Shown here: piece by piece, positions 33,777 through 44,300 of the stretch | Numbering within the stretch: the stretch's first letter is position 1 | How the letters are laid out: every line of letters begins with the position of its first letter | NCBI RefSeq assembly: GCF_001017575.1 | Contig: NZ_CP011372.1 | Span: 1,054,001 to 1,118,000, forward strand | From: Campylobacter lari | GTDB taxonomy: Bacteria > Campylobacterota > Campylobacteria > Campylobacterales > Campylobacteraceae | DNA: 64,000 bases | Direction of reading: 5' to 3' | The notes under the pieces: generated by a model | Databases searched by the model: none | Seen by the model: only the letters and a program-made list of their open reading frames with translations | What the model was told of the DNA's origin: nothing | Position numbers and translations under genes: made by a program

Positions 33777-34991
33777 ATGAAACTAGTTAAACTTAGTTTA
33801 GTAGCAGCTTTAGCTGCAGGTGCTTTTTCAGCAGCTAACGCTGTTTCACTTGAAGAAGCTATAAAAGATGTTGATGTATCAGGAATGTTCAGATACAGAT
33901 TTGAATCTGATAGACAAGAAATTGGTAATGCAGTTCAAGCGGAAGGTTATAACAACACCAAAGAAAACAAACACAGATTTAAATCTCAATTAAACTTCAA
34001 AGCAGCTTTAGATGATAACTTTAAAGCTTTTGTTCAATTCCAATACAGCACAAATGAAGCTGGCTTTGGTACAGGTAATCAAACAGTTACAAATAAAACT
34101 TTCAATGTTCAACAAGCTTACTTAGAATACACTAACGAAGCTTACGCTACAAATGTAACTTTCGGTAAAATGGAAGTTGGCTCTATTTGGACTGATGACT
34201 TAGTAGGAACAGGAGCTAAAGTAGTAAACACTTCTATTGAAGGTTTAACTTTCGCAGGTTATTGGTTTGATAGCTTTAATGCTGAAGATGATGGTGATAC
34301 TGCAATTGAAGATGGAATCAATATGGCTAAATCTTCACTATATGGTGCTGCTGTATTAGGTGATTTTGATCCATTTGCATTCCAATTATGGGCAGCTTAC
34401 TCAAATAATTATGCATTCTTATATGCAATAGATGCTAGCTATAAATTTGCATTTAATGATGCTAATTTCAAAATCCAAGGTCAATATCTAGGAAATAGTG
34501 TTGATAGCGATACAGAAAAACGCTTAAATGCAGACAATAGTAACTTCTACGCTGCTCAAATCCAAGCAAATATTTCAGCATTTGATTTCCAAGCTGGTGT
34601 AGTTGGTTATGGTGAAAAAGACAAAAATACTATTGTTGTATTAGAAGATAAAGGTAGAGTGATTGCTCCAGGTGAACAAATTTTCTATTCTGATGGTAGT
34701 AAATTAACTGGAGATATGGGTGAAAACTTCTTCTATTTTGCAGGTTTAGGTTATACTTTTGCTGAAACTGTAAGAGTAGGATTTGACTATATCGGTGGTA
34801 AAACTGAATATGCAGCAGGTATCCCTGATACAGATAAAAACGAATACATAGCAAGAGTATCTTATAAATACAGCCCAAAACTTACATTTAGTGGCTTCTA
34901 TTCTTACTTAACTGAAGATAATCATAATGGTGTAAAAGATCAGGATGCTGACGATCAATTCATCAGACTTGAAGCTCTATATAAATTCTAA
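33777..34991 (+). CDS. porA: Major outer membrane protein PorA
   Basis: This is the trimeric beta-barrel porin that dominates the Campylobacter outer membrane and is a main surface antigen. A Sec signal ends at about residue 22 (AGAFSAANA), then the mature protein starts VSLEEAIKDVDVSGMFRYRF. Alternating hydrophobic strands continue to a C-terminal aromatic residue (LEALYKF), the barrel-assembly signal. At 404 residues it is slightly shorter than the C. jejuni protein. Variable surface loops include a region around residues 280-310. It has its own promoter and a strong terminator. Confidence 0.96.
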   Translation: MKLVKLSLVAALAAGAFSAANAVSLEEAIKDVDVSGMFRYRFESDRQEIGNAVQAEGYNNTKENKHRFKSQLNFKAALDDNFKAFVQFQYSTNEAGFGTGNQTVTNKTFNVQQAYLEYTNEAYATNVTFGKMEVGSIWTDDLVGTGAKVVNTSIEGLTFAGYWFDSFNAEDDGDTAIEDGINMAKSSLYGAAVLGDFDPFAFQLWAAYSNNYAFLYAIDASYKFAFNDANFKIQGQYLGNSVDSDTEKRLNADNSNFYAAQIQANISAFDFQAGVVGYGEKDKNTIVVLEDKGRVIAPGEQIFYSDGSKLTGDMGENFFYFAGLGYTFAETVRVGFDYIGGKTEYAAGIPDTDKNEYIARVSYKYSPKLTFSGFYSYLTEDNHNGVKDQDADDQFIRLEALYKF

Positions 34992-34997
34992 TTATAA

Positions 34998-35021
34998 AAG
35001 CTAAGCCAAAAGGCTTAGCTT
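34998..35021 (+). terminator. porA terminator
   Basis: AAGCTAAGCC and GGCTTAGCTT form a perfect 10-base stem with an AAAA loop seven bases after the porA stop. It also overlaps the 3' end of the remnant gene on the other strand. Confidence 0.85.
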
Positions 35022-35203
35022 ACTATATCTAAAATTATCTCTTCTTTTAATCCTTGTATTTTAATTTCTTTTATTTTTAAATCATTAGGTAAGTTTTCAA
35101 GCAAAGCTTCTTTACTATGTATATTTTTATTTGCTAATATTCTTAACATTTTACCCCTATAAGCTTTTGCAAAATGGCTTAAAGTTTTGGAATTTTTTAA
35201 AAA
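35015..35203 (-). pseudogene. yaaA: Remnant of peroxide-stress protein YaaA (C-terminal 62 codons)
   Basis: On the minus strand a stop at 35015 closes a frame reading KTLSHFAKAYRGKMLRILAN, then SKEALLENLPNDLKIKEI and a final EEIILDIVS. This resembles the C-terminal end of the YaaA (DUF328) family, where (I/T)xSFYAKKARGxM is a hallmark. The frame continues only to about 35218 with no start codon and no trace of the remaining 180 or so residues; instead the cytochrome c promoter region begins. It is read as the tail of a deleted gene. It fills most of the 230-base gap after porA. Confidence 0.6.
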
Positions 35204-35239
35204 AGTGAGAGTGGAGTAAAATTGTTTATTTTTTTTAGA

Positions 35240-35245
35240 TATAAT
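35240..35245 (+). promoter_or_regulatory. Minus-10 hexamer of the cytochrome c / liv region
   Basis: TATAAT 34 bases before the ATG at 35279, giving a short leader with an AAAAAGG ribosome binding site. It could also serve the liv genes downstream. Confidence 0.5.
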
Positions 35246-35278
35246 CGAGCTTTATTTATATTTAAAAAAGGCATATTT

Positions 35279-35716
35279 ATGTTACGCTTGTTTATTGTAA
35301 GTATTTTATTTGTCAATTCACTATTAGCTTTTAATGTAAAATCTTTATTTACTTATACTTTTAATGATAACATTAGCTATGACTTAGAAAAAGCTAAAGA
35401 AATTTATTTTAAAAACAAATGCAATACTTGCCATGGAGAAAATGGAGAAAAAAATTCTTATGGTAAAAGAGCCATTAAAGACTTAAGCCCAGAAGAGATC
35501 AAAGGCGCTTTAAAAGACTATGCTAATGGATATTTCAAAAATCAATCAAGCGATAATATTCAAATGAGTTTGTATGCTAAAAAATTAAGTGATAGTGATA
35601 TGAATCACATTATTGCTTATTTGAAAGGACAAAATTTTTCTATAGAGCTTAATCAAAAAGATCTTTTAGAAGAAGAGCCTGCACCAAAAACCAAGCACAA
35701 TACATTTTTAAAATAA
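35279..35716 (+). CDS. Periplasmic monoheme cytochrome c
   Basis: The 145-residue protein has a Sec signal (LRLFIVSILFVNSLLAF) and one heme c site, CNTCH, near residue 45. A methionine in IQMSLYAKKLSDSDM may be the sixth ligand. It is probably a small electron carrier. The ATG at 35279 is chosen because the longer frame begins 57 bases upstream in promoter sequence. A cytochrome c gene also precedes livJ in C. jejuni, and the livJ ATG is only 17 bases downstream, so cotranscription is likely. Confidence 0.87.
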   Translation: MLRLFIVSILFVNSLLAFNVKSLFTYTFNDNISYDLEKAKEIYFKNKCNTCHGENGEKNSYGKRAIKDLSPEEIKGALKDYANGYFKNQSSDNIQMSLYAKKLSDSDMNHIIAYLKGQNFSIELNQKDLLEEEPAPKTKHNTFLK

Positions 35717-35733
35717 CAAAAAAAGGAGTTTTC

Positions 35734-36846
35734 ATGAAAAAAAATCTACTGCTAGCTAGCTTACTTTGTGCTAGTTCAATTTATGCCGCAGAAGTAAAAA
35801 TAGGCATTGTTTTACCACTTACTGGTACTTTGGCAGCTTATGGCAATGATGTATATGAGGGTATTAAACTAGCTAATACTTTAAATCCAAATTTAAAAAA
35901 TGGAGATAGTGTTAAAATCATAGCTATTGACACAAAAGGCGATAAAATAGAAGCAGCAAATGCTACTACTAGACTTATCTCTCAAGATAAAGTTTTAGGC
36001 CTTATAGGCGAAGCTGTTACACCAAATACTATGCAAGTTTTATCTATAGCTGAAGAAAGAAAAATTCCTGCTATAGCTCCAGTTGCATCAGGTGATAAAC
36101 TTTTAGATAAAAAAAGCTATGCTAGCAGAGTTTGCTTTATGGATAGTTTTCAAGGAGATAAATTTGCTAACTATGCCTATAAAGATTTAAATTTAAAAAG
36201 CGTGGTTGTGATAGTTGATCAAAGCAATGTATATTCATTAGGTTTGGCAAGAGCTTTTGAAAAAGAATTTAAACAAAATGGTGGAAAAGTACTTAAAAAA
36301 CTAACTATTTCTTCAGGCGATAAGGACTTTAAAGCTATTGTTTCACAACTTAAAAGTATCAACCCTGATTTTGTTTATATGCCAATTTATCACCCAGAAG
36401 CTGCTTTAATAGCAAGACAAGCAAAAGCAGTTGGCTTTAACAAGCTTTTAAGTGCAGGCGATGGAGTAAATAATAAAACCTTTATCGAGCTTGGCGGTGA
36501 TGCTGTAAATGGAGTAATCTTTACCGATAGTTTTGATTATAATAATCCTCCGACAACTCTTTCTAAAAAATTTATTGAAGCTTATGAAAAAGATCATGGC
36601 ACAAAAGAACTTCCAGCATTTTCTGCTATGGGAGCTGATGCATATTATGTAATGGTAAATGCAATGAATGAATGTGCGAATAATCTTAACGCACAATGCA
36701 TTAATGAAAAAATTCATTCAACAAATAATTTTGAAGGCGTAGGTGGAGTTATAAGCATAGACGCTAGTGGCAATGCAAGTCGTTCTGTAGTTATAAAAGA
36801 AATACAAGAACAAAAACAAGTTTATAAAACTATTATCAATCCTTGA
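35734..36846 (+). CDS. livJ: Branched-chain amino acid ABC transporter, periplasmic binding protein LivJ
   Basis: The 370-residue periplasmic binding protein has a signal peptide (LLLASLLCASSIYA) and begins the type 1 binding-protein fold with EVKIGIVLPLTGTLAAYGND. Conserved DKVLGLIGEAVTPNTM and MGADAYYVMVNAMN segments follow. It captures leucine, isoleucine or valine for the LivHMGF permease encoded downstream. The next gene is a close paralogue. AAGGAG precedes the ATG. Confidence 0.93.
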   Translation: MKKNLLLASLLCASSIYAAEVKIGIVLPLTGTLAAYGNDVYEGIKLANTLNPNLKNGDSVKIIAIDTKGDKIEAANATTRLISQDKVLGLIGEAVTPNTMQVLSIAEERKIPAIAPVASGDKLLDKKSYASRVCFMDSFQGDKFANYAYKDLNLKSVVVIVDQSNVYSLGLARAFEKEFKQNGGKVLKKLTISSGDKDFKAIVSQLKSINPDFVYMPIYHPEAALIARQAKAVGFNKLLSAGDGVNNKTFIELGGDAVNGVIFTDSFDYNNPPTTLSKKFIEAYEKDHGTKELPAFSAMGADAYYVMVNAMNECANNLNAQCINEKIHSTNNFEGVGGVISIDASGNASRSVVIKEIQEQKQVYKTIINP

Positions 36847-36857
36847 AAGGTTAAACT

Positions 36858-37973
36858 ATGAAAAAAATTAGCATAGCTATATTGTCTATCATAGCTAGTA
36901 ATATCATACAAGCAAAAGAAATTAACATCGGCGTAGTTTTACCTCTAACAGGCTCTACTGCAGCTTATGGGCAAAGTGCTTTAGATGGAGTGAAAATTGC
37001 AAATTCTATGAAAAACACTTTAAGCAATGGAGATAAAGTAAATTTAGTAGTAGTTGATACAAAAGGCGATAAAATAGAAAGTGCAAATGCTAGTGCAAGA
37101 CTAGTTTCACAAAACAAAGCGTATGCACTAATTGGAGAAATGCTAACAGCTAATACTTTGCAAGTGATAAGAATTGGTGAGGAAAAAAAGATCCCAGTGG
37201 TTGCTCCTGCAGCTACTGCTGATAAAATTTTAAATAAAAAATTATACGCTAGCAGAGTTTGTTTTATGGATAGCTTTCAAGGCTCATCTTTAGCTAATTA
37301 TGTAAAAAATAAGCTAAATTACACCAAAGCTGTGATAATTAGCGATCAAAGTGCGGATTATTCTTTAGGTTTAACTAGAGCCTTTGAAAAAGAATTTAGC
37401 AAACAAGGTGGAAAAATTTTAGATAAATTTAGAATTACAGCAGGCGATAAAGACTTCAAAGCTATTCTTTCACAAATTAAAAATTTAAAACCTGATTTTA
37501 TTTATCTTCCGGTATATTACACCGAGGCTTCTTTGTTTGCACGCCAAGCAAAAGCAATGGGTATAAATATCCCTATGGGTTCAGCAGATGGGGTGGCTGA
37601 TGAAACTTTTATTAATCTAGCTCAAGAAGCAGCTGAAGGATATTTATTTACCGATAGCTTTGATTATCACAATCCCCCAACACAACTTTCAAAAGACTTT
37701 ATATTAGCTTATGAAAAAGAAAAACAAAGTAAAGAAGTTCCAAATTTCACAGCTATGGGTGCAGATGCGTATTTTGTGATTTTTGAAGCTATGCAAAAAT
37801 GTATTAATGATTTTAACAGTGAATGTATCAACAACAATATCCACACTACTTCAAAATTTGAAGGTGTTAGTGGAGTAATTAGCATTGATAAAACAGGTAA
37901 TGCTACGCGTTCAATTGTTATAAAATCAATAGAAAATCAAAAGCAAATTTATAAAGATACGATTTTTCCGTAA
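36858..37973 (+). CDS. livK: Branched-chain amino acid ABC transporter, periplasmic binding protein LivK
   Basis: The 371-residue paralogue of LivJ has a signal peptide ending near IIQAK and the same landmarks: EINIGVVLPLTGSTAAYGQS, NKAYALIGEMLTANTLQV and TAMGADAYFVIFEAMQ. The pair is about 60 percent identical by eye. Differences around the ligand pocket (VAPAATADK versus VAPVASGDK) suggest related but distinct substrates. It lies 11 bases after livJ and 20 bases before livH. Confidence 0.92.
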   Translation: MKKISIAILSIIASNIIQAKEINIGVVLPLTGSTAAYGQSALDGVKIANSMKNTLSNGDKVNLVVVDTKGDKIESANASARLVSQNKAYALIGEMLTANTLQVIRIGEEKKIPVVAPAATADKILNKKLYASRVCFMDSFQGSSLANYVKNKLNYTKAVIISDQSADYSLGLTRAFEKEFSKQGGKILDKFRITAGDKDFKAILSQIKNLKPDFIYLPVYYTEASLFARQAKAMGINIPMGSADGVADETFINLAQEAAEGYLFTDSFDYHNPPTQLSKDFILAYEKEKQSKEVPNFTAMGADAYFVIFEAMQKCINDFNSECINNNIHTTSKFEGVSGVISIDKTGNATRSIVIKSIENQKQIYKDTIFP

Positions 37974-37993
37974 ATAAAATTTTAAGAGGTTCA

Positions 37994-38890
37994 ATGGATA
38001 GTTCTTTAATTTTACAGCAAATTATAAATGGTTTTAGCTTAGGTAGCATGTATGCACTTATTGCTATAGGCTATACAATGGTCTATGGTGTTTTAAGATT
38101 GATTAATTTTGCACATGGTGATATCATGATGGTAGGTGCATACTCGGCTTTATTTTGTGTTACAAGTATGAATGTGCCTTTTTTAGGAGCTCTTTCTTTG
38201 GCTATGTTATTTGCAGCAGCTTTAGGTATAGCTATTGATAGGGTAGCTTATAAACCTTTAAGAAAAGCACCTAGAATTTCTTTACTTATCACAGCCATAG
38301 GCATAAGCTTTTTAATACAAAATGTATTTAATGTCTTATTTGGCTCAACCCCAAAATATTTTCCTGTGCCAAGCTATCTTGAAACAGTGATTAATTTTAA
38401 TAATATCAGCATTAGCATTAATAGTATTTTAGTGCCTATTTTGACATTTTTTATATTATTAGTAGTTTTATTTATACTTTATAAAAGCAAATATGGCATT
38501 GCTATTAGAGCTTTAGCTTTTGATATTCATACTGTAAATTTAATGGGAATTGATGCAAATCGTATTATTGCTATTGTGTTTGCATTGGGCTCGGCTTTAG
38601 CTGCTATTGGTGGTATTTTTTGGGCTGTTAGTTATCCTTCTGTTGAACCTAGCATGGGAACTCTTATAGGACTTAAGGCATTTGGCGCTGCTGTTTTAGG
38701 TGGTATTGGTTCGGTTGCTGGAGCGGTTTTAGGTGGCTTGATTATAGGATTTACAGAAGTTGTTGTAGTTGCTATTTTCCCTGATCTTTCTGGTTTTAAA
38801 GATGCTTTTGCGTTTATCTTTTTAGTATTGATTTTACTTTTTAAACCAACCGGAATTTTAGGTATTAATTTTGAAAAAAGTAGGTTTTAA
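37994..38890 (+). CDS. livH: Branched-chain amino acid ABC transporter permease LivH
   Basis: This 298-residue inner membrane permease has about eight helices and the family-typical SLGSMYALIAIGYTMVYGVL near residues 15-34 and LGGIGSVAGAVLGGLIIG near 235-252, the region that couples to the ATPases. It forms the channel with LivM. The stop is one base before the livM ATG. Confidence 0.94.
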   Translation: MDSSLILQQIINGFSLGSMYALIAIGYTMVYGVLRLINFAHGDIMMVGAYSALFCVTSMNVPFLGALSLAMLFAAALGIAIDRVAYKPLRKAPRISLLITAIGISFLIQNVFNVLFGSTPKYFPVPSYLETVINFNNISISINSILVPILTFFILLVVLFILYKSKYGIAIRALAFDIHTVNLMGIDANRIIAIVFALGSALAAIGGIFWAVSYPSVEPSMGTLIGLKAFGAAVLGGIGSVAGAVLGGLIIGFTEVVVVAIFPDLSGFKDAFAFIFLVLILLFKPTGILGINFEKSRF

Positions 38891-38891
38891 G

Positions 38892-39923
38892 ATGGTTGCA
38901 AGAAAAATTACACATTTAAGTTTTTTTATCATAGCACTTGCTTTTCTTTTTATATCTCCTTATTTTTTCAATGATTATAAAATAGGAATTTTAAGCAATA
39001 TTGCTATTTTTGTTATCTTGGCAGTAAGCTATAATCTTATCAATGGGGTTACAGGACAATTTTCACTAGAACCAAATGGCTTTGTAGCTATAGGAGCTTA
39101 TGTTGCAGCTTTAGTTTTACTTACAAGTGAAAGCAAAATCGACCAGTTTTCTTTAGAAGATCCAAGTAGCTTTATTTTGATGATTCATTCACCAAGTTTT
39201 ATTGTGGCTTTACTTGCTGCTGGGCTTTGTGCTATGCTTTTATCTTTAGTTTTGGCCTTTGCGGTATTTAGAGTTAGAGGGGATTATTTAGCTATTGTAA
39301 CACTAGGTTTTGGTATTATCATCAAACTTATGGCGATTAACTTTGCTTCTGTTACAAATGGTTCTTTAGGTTTAAATGATATTCCTAAACATACCACATT
39401 ATACTGGAGTGGCGGGATTGCCATATTTTCTGTTATTATCATCTTAAATATTGTTAGTTCAAAATTTGGTAGAGCTATGAAAGCCGTAAGAGATGATGAG
39501 GATGCAGCATTAGCAATGGGTATAAACACCTTTAATATCAAAACCCTAGCCTTTAGCACTTCAGCATTTTTAGAAGGTGTCGGCGGAGGCTTACTTGCTT
39601 GTGCGCTAGCTTCAGTTTCACCTGAGCAATTTGACTTTTTATTTACCTTCCAACTTTTAATCATCATTGTTTTAGGTGGTTTGGGTTCAACTACCGGTGC
39701 TATCATCGGAGCTATTTTGGTAATAGGCGGAAGTGAGTATTTAAGATTTTTAGATGAAAGTATGAATATTTTTGGCTATGAAACCCCTGCTATGCCTGGT
39801 CTTAGAATGGTTGTATTTTCTGTTATATTAATTTTAGTAATGCTTTTTGCAAGAAGAGGAATAATGGGCGATAAAGAACTAACAGATATTTTATTTAAGT
39901 TTTCTAAAAGGAAGAAGAAATGA
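38892..39923 (+). CDS. livM: Branched-chain amino acid ABC transporter permease LivM
   Basis: The 343-residue permease has nine to ten hydrophobic segments, with NGVTGQFSLEPNGFVAIGAYVAA early and LGGLGSTTGAIIGAILVIG late, the coupling region. The ATG at 38892 is preferred to a TTG at 38871 because AGTAGG sits just upstream and because it avoids overlap with livH. The stop overlaps the livG ATG by four bases. Confidence 0.93.
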   Translation: MVARKITHLSFFIIALAFLFISPYFFNDYKIGILSNIAIFVILAVSYNLINGVTGQFSLEPNGFVAIGAYVAALVLLTSESKIDQFSLEDPSSFILMIHSPSFIVALLAAGLCAMLLSLVLAFAVFRVRGDYLAIVTLGFGIIIKLMAINFASVTNGSLGLNDIPKHTTLYWSGGIAIFSVIIILNIVSSKFGRAMKAVRDDEDAALAMGINTFNIKTLAFSTSAFLEGVGGGLLACALASVSPEQFDFLFTFQLLIIIVLGGLGSTTGAIIGAILVIGGSEYLRFLDESMNIFGYETPAMPGLRMVVFSVILILVMLFARRGIMGDKELTDILFKFSKRKKK

Positions 39924-40690
39924 TTTTAGAACTTAAAGAAATTCATAAAAATTTTGGCGGAGTTAACGCTATAACAAATACTTCTTTTGCTATTAGAGAA
40001 AGTGAAATTTTTGGGCTTATAGGTCCAAATGGCGCAGGAAAAACGACACTATTTAATATTATCACAGGAAATTATAAGCCAAGTAGCGGAGAAGTCTTTT
40101 TTCTAGGAAAAAAAATTGATCATTTAAAACCACACAAAATAGTTCATCTAGGTATAGCAAGAACTTTTCAAAATATCAGACTTTTTTCAAGCATGAGTGT
40201 TTTAGAAAATGTATTGATTGGTTTTGATAAGAGCATTAAATATAATATTTTTGAAGCTTTTTTGCACCTTGGAAGATTTTCCAAAGCAGAAAAAAATGCA
40301 AAAAAAGCAGCTTATGAAATTTTAGAACAGCTCAATATCGCTCATTTGGCTGATGAAAAAGCTACTAGTTTAAGCTATGGTCAGCAAAGAAAAGTTGAAA
40401 TAGCAAGAGCTTTGGCAACAAATCCTAAGCTTTTATTACTAGATGAACCTGCAGCAGGGATGAATTCTACAGAAAGCGATGATTTAGCTGAGTTAATTTT
40501 TAACATAAGAGATAACAAAAAAATTAGTGTTTTACTTATAGAGCATGATATGAAATTTGTAAATAAACTTTGTGATAGAGTTATGGTGCTTGATTATGGT
40601 AGAACTATTTTTGAGGGAAAACCAAACGATGCGGTACAAAACCCTGAAGTAATTAGTGCGTATTTGGGAGATTTTAATGCTAGTAGTTAA
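39920..40690 (+). CDS. livG: Branched-chain amino acid ABC transporter ATPase LivG
   Basis: This 256-residue ATPase has Walker A GPNGAGKTT near residues 35-43, the LivG-typical GIARTFQNIRLFSSMSVLEN, signature LSYGQQRKVEIARAL and Walker B LLLLDEPAAGMN. It overlaps livM by four bases and livF by 14. Confidence 0.95.
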   Translation: MILELKEIHKNFGGVNAITNTSFAIRESEIFGLIGPNGAGKTTLFNIITGNYKPSSGEVFFLGKKIDHLKPHKIVHLGIARTFQNIRLFSSMSVLENVLIGFDKSIKYNIFEAFLHLGRFSKAEKNAKKAAYEILEQLNIAHLADEKATSLSYGQQRKVEIARALATNPKLLLLDEPAAGMNSTESDDLAELIFNIRDNKKISVLLIEHDMKFVNKLCDRVMVLDYGRTIFEGKPNDAVQNPEVISAYLGDFNASS

Positions 40691-41372
40691 AGATTTACAT
40701 GTTTATTATGGTTTAATAGAGGCTGTTAAAGGTATTGATTTTACTATAAAAACAGGAAGTATAGTTAGCTTAATAGGCTCAAATGGCGCAGGAAAAACCT
40801 CAACACTTAATGCTATGCTAAATTGTGTTAAAAAAACCGGCGAAGTAACCTTTTTAGGCTATGATACTCAAAGACACTTACCGCACACTCTAGTTCAAAA
40901 AGGTATCGCCTTAGTACCTGAAGGAAGGAGGGTTTTTATAAATCTTACCATAGAAGAAAATTTAAAAATTGGTGCTTTTAATAATGCAGAAAATTACGAG
41001 CATTTAAAAAATCAAATGTATAGACTTTTCCCAAGATTAAAAGATAAAAAAAATGCTCTTGCAGGAACTCTAAGTGGTGGGGAAGCTCAAATGCTAGCTA
41101 TCTCAAGAGCGCTTATGAGTGAGCCAAAACTTTTAATGCTTGATGAGCCTTCATTAGGTCTTGCTCCAAAAATAGTTGGAGAGGTTTTTGATATTATAGT
41201 CAAATTAAAAGAAGAAGGAATTACCATTTTATTAGTAGAACAAAATGCATTTTCAGCTTTAAAAATTAGTGACTATGCTTATGTTTTGGAAAATGGTAAA
41301 ATTGCTATGCATGCACCTGCAAAAGATCTTATCGGTAATGATGAGATTAGAAAAAAATACCTTGGAGCTTAA
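40677..41372 (+). CDS. livF: Branched-chain amino acid ABC transporter ATPase LivF
   Basis: The 231-residue ATPase has Walker A GSNGAGKTS, LivF-type GIALVPEGRRVFINLTIEEN, signature LSGGEAQMLAISRAL and Walker B LLMLDEPSLGLAP. The frame extends to 40656, but the ATG at 40677 has GGGAG eight bases upstream and yields the typical MLVVKDLHVYYG start. It completes the livJKHMGF operon; ccsBA follows within four bases. Confidence 0.94.
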   Translation: MLVVKDLHVYYGLIEAVKGIDFTIKTGSIVSLIGSNGAGKTSTLNAMLNCVKKTGEVTFLGYDTQRHLPHTLVQKGIALVPEGRRVFINLTIEENLKIGAFNNAENYEHLKNQMYRLFPRLKDKKNALAGTLSGGEAQMLAISRALMSEPKLLMLDEPSLGLAPKIVGEVFDIIVKLKEEGITILLVEQNAFSALKISDYAYVLENGKIAMHAPAKDLIGNDEIRKKYLGA

Positions 41373-41375
41373 TTC

Positions 41376-44300
41376 ATGAAAAAACAACTTTTAGCTTTTG
41401 GGGATATAAAAATTTCTATTTTTTTATTTTTAATTTTTGCCCTATTTTGCGCCCTAGCTACTTTCATAGAAAGCGCTTACAATACACCAACAGCTTGGGC
41501 GATGATCTATGGTTCTTCTTGGTTTGGCTTTATACAACTCATACTAGGGATTAATCTTTTATCAGCTCTTTTTAAATACAAAATGTTTAATAAGAAAAAA
41601 ATACCACTTTTAATCTTTCATATCTCATTTTTATTTATATTACTAGGCTCAGCTATGACTAGATATATGGGATTTGAAGGAAATTTACACATTAGAGAAA
41701 ATGAAAAAAACAACATCATTGAAACTTCAAAAAGTTATATTTACATAGCAACCTTAAAAGATGATAAAGTATATAGTGCTTCAAAATCTGAATATATTGC
41801 AACCCTACCTTTTGTAAATGATTTTTCATTTGATTTAATCTTACCTGATGAAAAAGCCCAAATTGCATATGAAAATTTAATCTTAGATGCAAAAGAAATT
41901 TATATTGATGATAACAATTCTGCCCCACTTTTATCTTTAATGCTTTCACAAAATAACGAGTCTAAAGAATTACTTTTTCAGGCAGGAGATATTGAAAATA
42001 TTAATGGCATTAATATAGCATTTTTAAATGACTCTGTTCCAAGTCCTTATATAAAAATCGATAAAGACTTAAAACTTAGTGCTGATTTTGATTTAAAATA
42101 CATGTCAATGAGCGATGGAAAAGAAAATATTTTAAAAGCAAATCAAAAAGCACAAGCTAAAGATTTAAGATTGTATTCTTTTAATGATATTAATTTAGTG
42201 GTTAAATTTGCTTCCTTGCATGGTAAAAAAACTTTAGAAGGTATCAATCAAGCTCAAGATGAAAGTTTTTTTACTTGGTTTAAAAACAGTTGGATAGAGC
42301 TAGGACGTAATGCTTTGATTTCTTTATTTGGCGAGGCAAAATACTGGAATAATTCTTTATTAAATAATTTCAAAGACTTTGCACAAAGTACTAAATATAT
42401 GCCAACTCAACTTTCGGATAATGCCATTAATGCTTTAAAATTAAAACTAAGCTACAAAGGAGAAACTAAAGAAGTTTTCCTAGTAGAATACAACTCGCCT
42501 ATCCGTATTGATGTAGCAGGCCAACCTTTCTTTTTAAGATGGGGCCCTAAAGGAATAGAAATGCCATTTGAAATGTACCTAAAAGACTTTGAATTAGAAC
42601 GCTATCCTGGCTCGATGTCGCCTATGTCTTATGCAAGTTATGTAGAAATTGACAATGCTGATAAGAAACTAGAATATAAAATTTTCATGAATAATGTTTT
42701 AGATTATCAAGGTTATAGATTTTACCAAAGCTCATATGATCAAGATGAGCTTGGCACCATACTTTCAGTTAATAAAGATCCAGGTAAAATTCCTACATAC
42801 ATAGGATATTTTTTACTCACACTAGGAATGTTTTTAAATATTTTAAATCCTTATTCAAGATTTAGAACCTTAGCTAAATTAATCAATCAAGACACCTTAA
42901 AAAAAACAAGTGCTATTTTGGCTTTTATATTAGTTTTATTTGCAGGCCAAAATACTTACGCAAATGAACCTATCAAGGTAGATGAGGCACATGCTAAAGA
43001 ACTTGCTTCTTTAGTAGTGCAAAAACCTGATGGTAGAATGGTGCCTTTTAATACTTTAGCCATGGAAGTTTTAGAAAAAATATACAAAAACACAACCTTT
43101 CAAGGACAAAGCGCTGAAGCAACAATTATATCGATGATTTTTGATGGTAGTGCATGGTATGATAAAGACATCATTTTCATGCCAAAAAGTCGTTTGGTTA
43201 ATGAAGAAATTTCTAAAATTTTAGAAATTGAGCCTAGAGCCTATACTAGTTTTAAAGATTTTTTCACTACAGATTCATATAAACTACAAAAATATGTAGA
43301 AAATGCTAATAGAAAAAATCCAAACCGTAGAAGTGTTTTTGATAAAGAAATCATCAAGCTTGATGAAAGGGTTAATATTGTAAATTTAATCTTCTCAGGT
43401 GATATTTTTAGATTTATTCCTTTGCAAAATAGCACCAATAATCAATGGGTGGCACCACGCGAAGCTTATATAGGTTTAAAAGGAGCAGAAGGCGCAGAAG
43501 TTAAAAGTATTTTAGAAAATTATTTCAACGCAGTTAGTAACTCTATTGCACACAATAACTGGGATGAAGCAACTAAAAACTTAAATACTATTAAAAACTA
43601 TCAAGAAAAATATGGCCATGAAGTTATGCCAAGTGCTAAAAAAATTAGTACGGAGATCTTTTTTAATAAAAGTCAAATTTTTGTAAATCTTGCTCCGCTT
43701 TATTTATGTGCTGGATTTTTGCTTTTAATTATAGTTTTTGTTAAAATGCTGCTGCCAAAAATTCGTATTGATTTTATATTTAAATGTGTTTATGTATTTA
43801 ACATTGTGGCATTTTTCATCCATACTTTAGGTTTGGCTTTGCGCTGGTATATAGCAGGTCGCGCTCCATGGAGTAATGCCTATGAGAGTATGGTTTATAT
43901 AGCTTGGGCTTTATCGTTATCTGGAATTTTCTTTTCTAGAAAAAGTCCTATTGCGCTTTCTTTAACTTCTATTTTAGCAGGAGTTACTTTAGGTGTAGCT
44001 CATCTTAGCCAAATGGATCCACAAATTACCAACTTAGTTCCAGTGTTGCAATCATACTGGCTTACTATACATGTTTCAGTTATTACTGCTAGCTATGGAT
44101 TTTTAGGACTATGTGCATTATTGGGTATATTTGTACTTGTTTTATTATGTATGCTAAAAATCAATAGTAAACATAATGAAAATATTTTAAGAAACATTAC
44201 AGAAGCAACAAGAATTAATGAAATGGCTATGATTTTAGGACTTTGCTTGCTTACAGTTGGAAATTTCTTAGGTGCTATATGGGCAAATGAAAGCTGGGGA

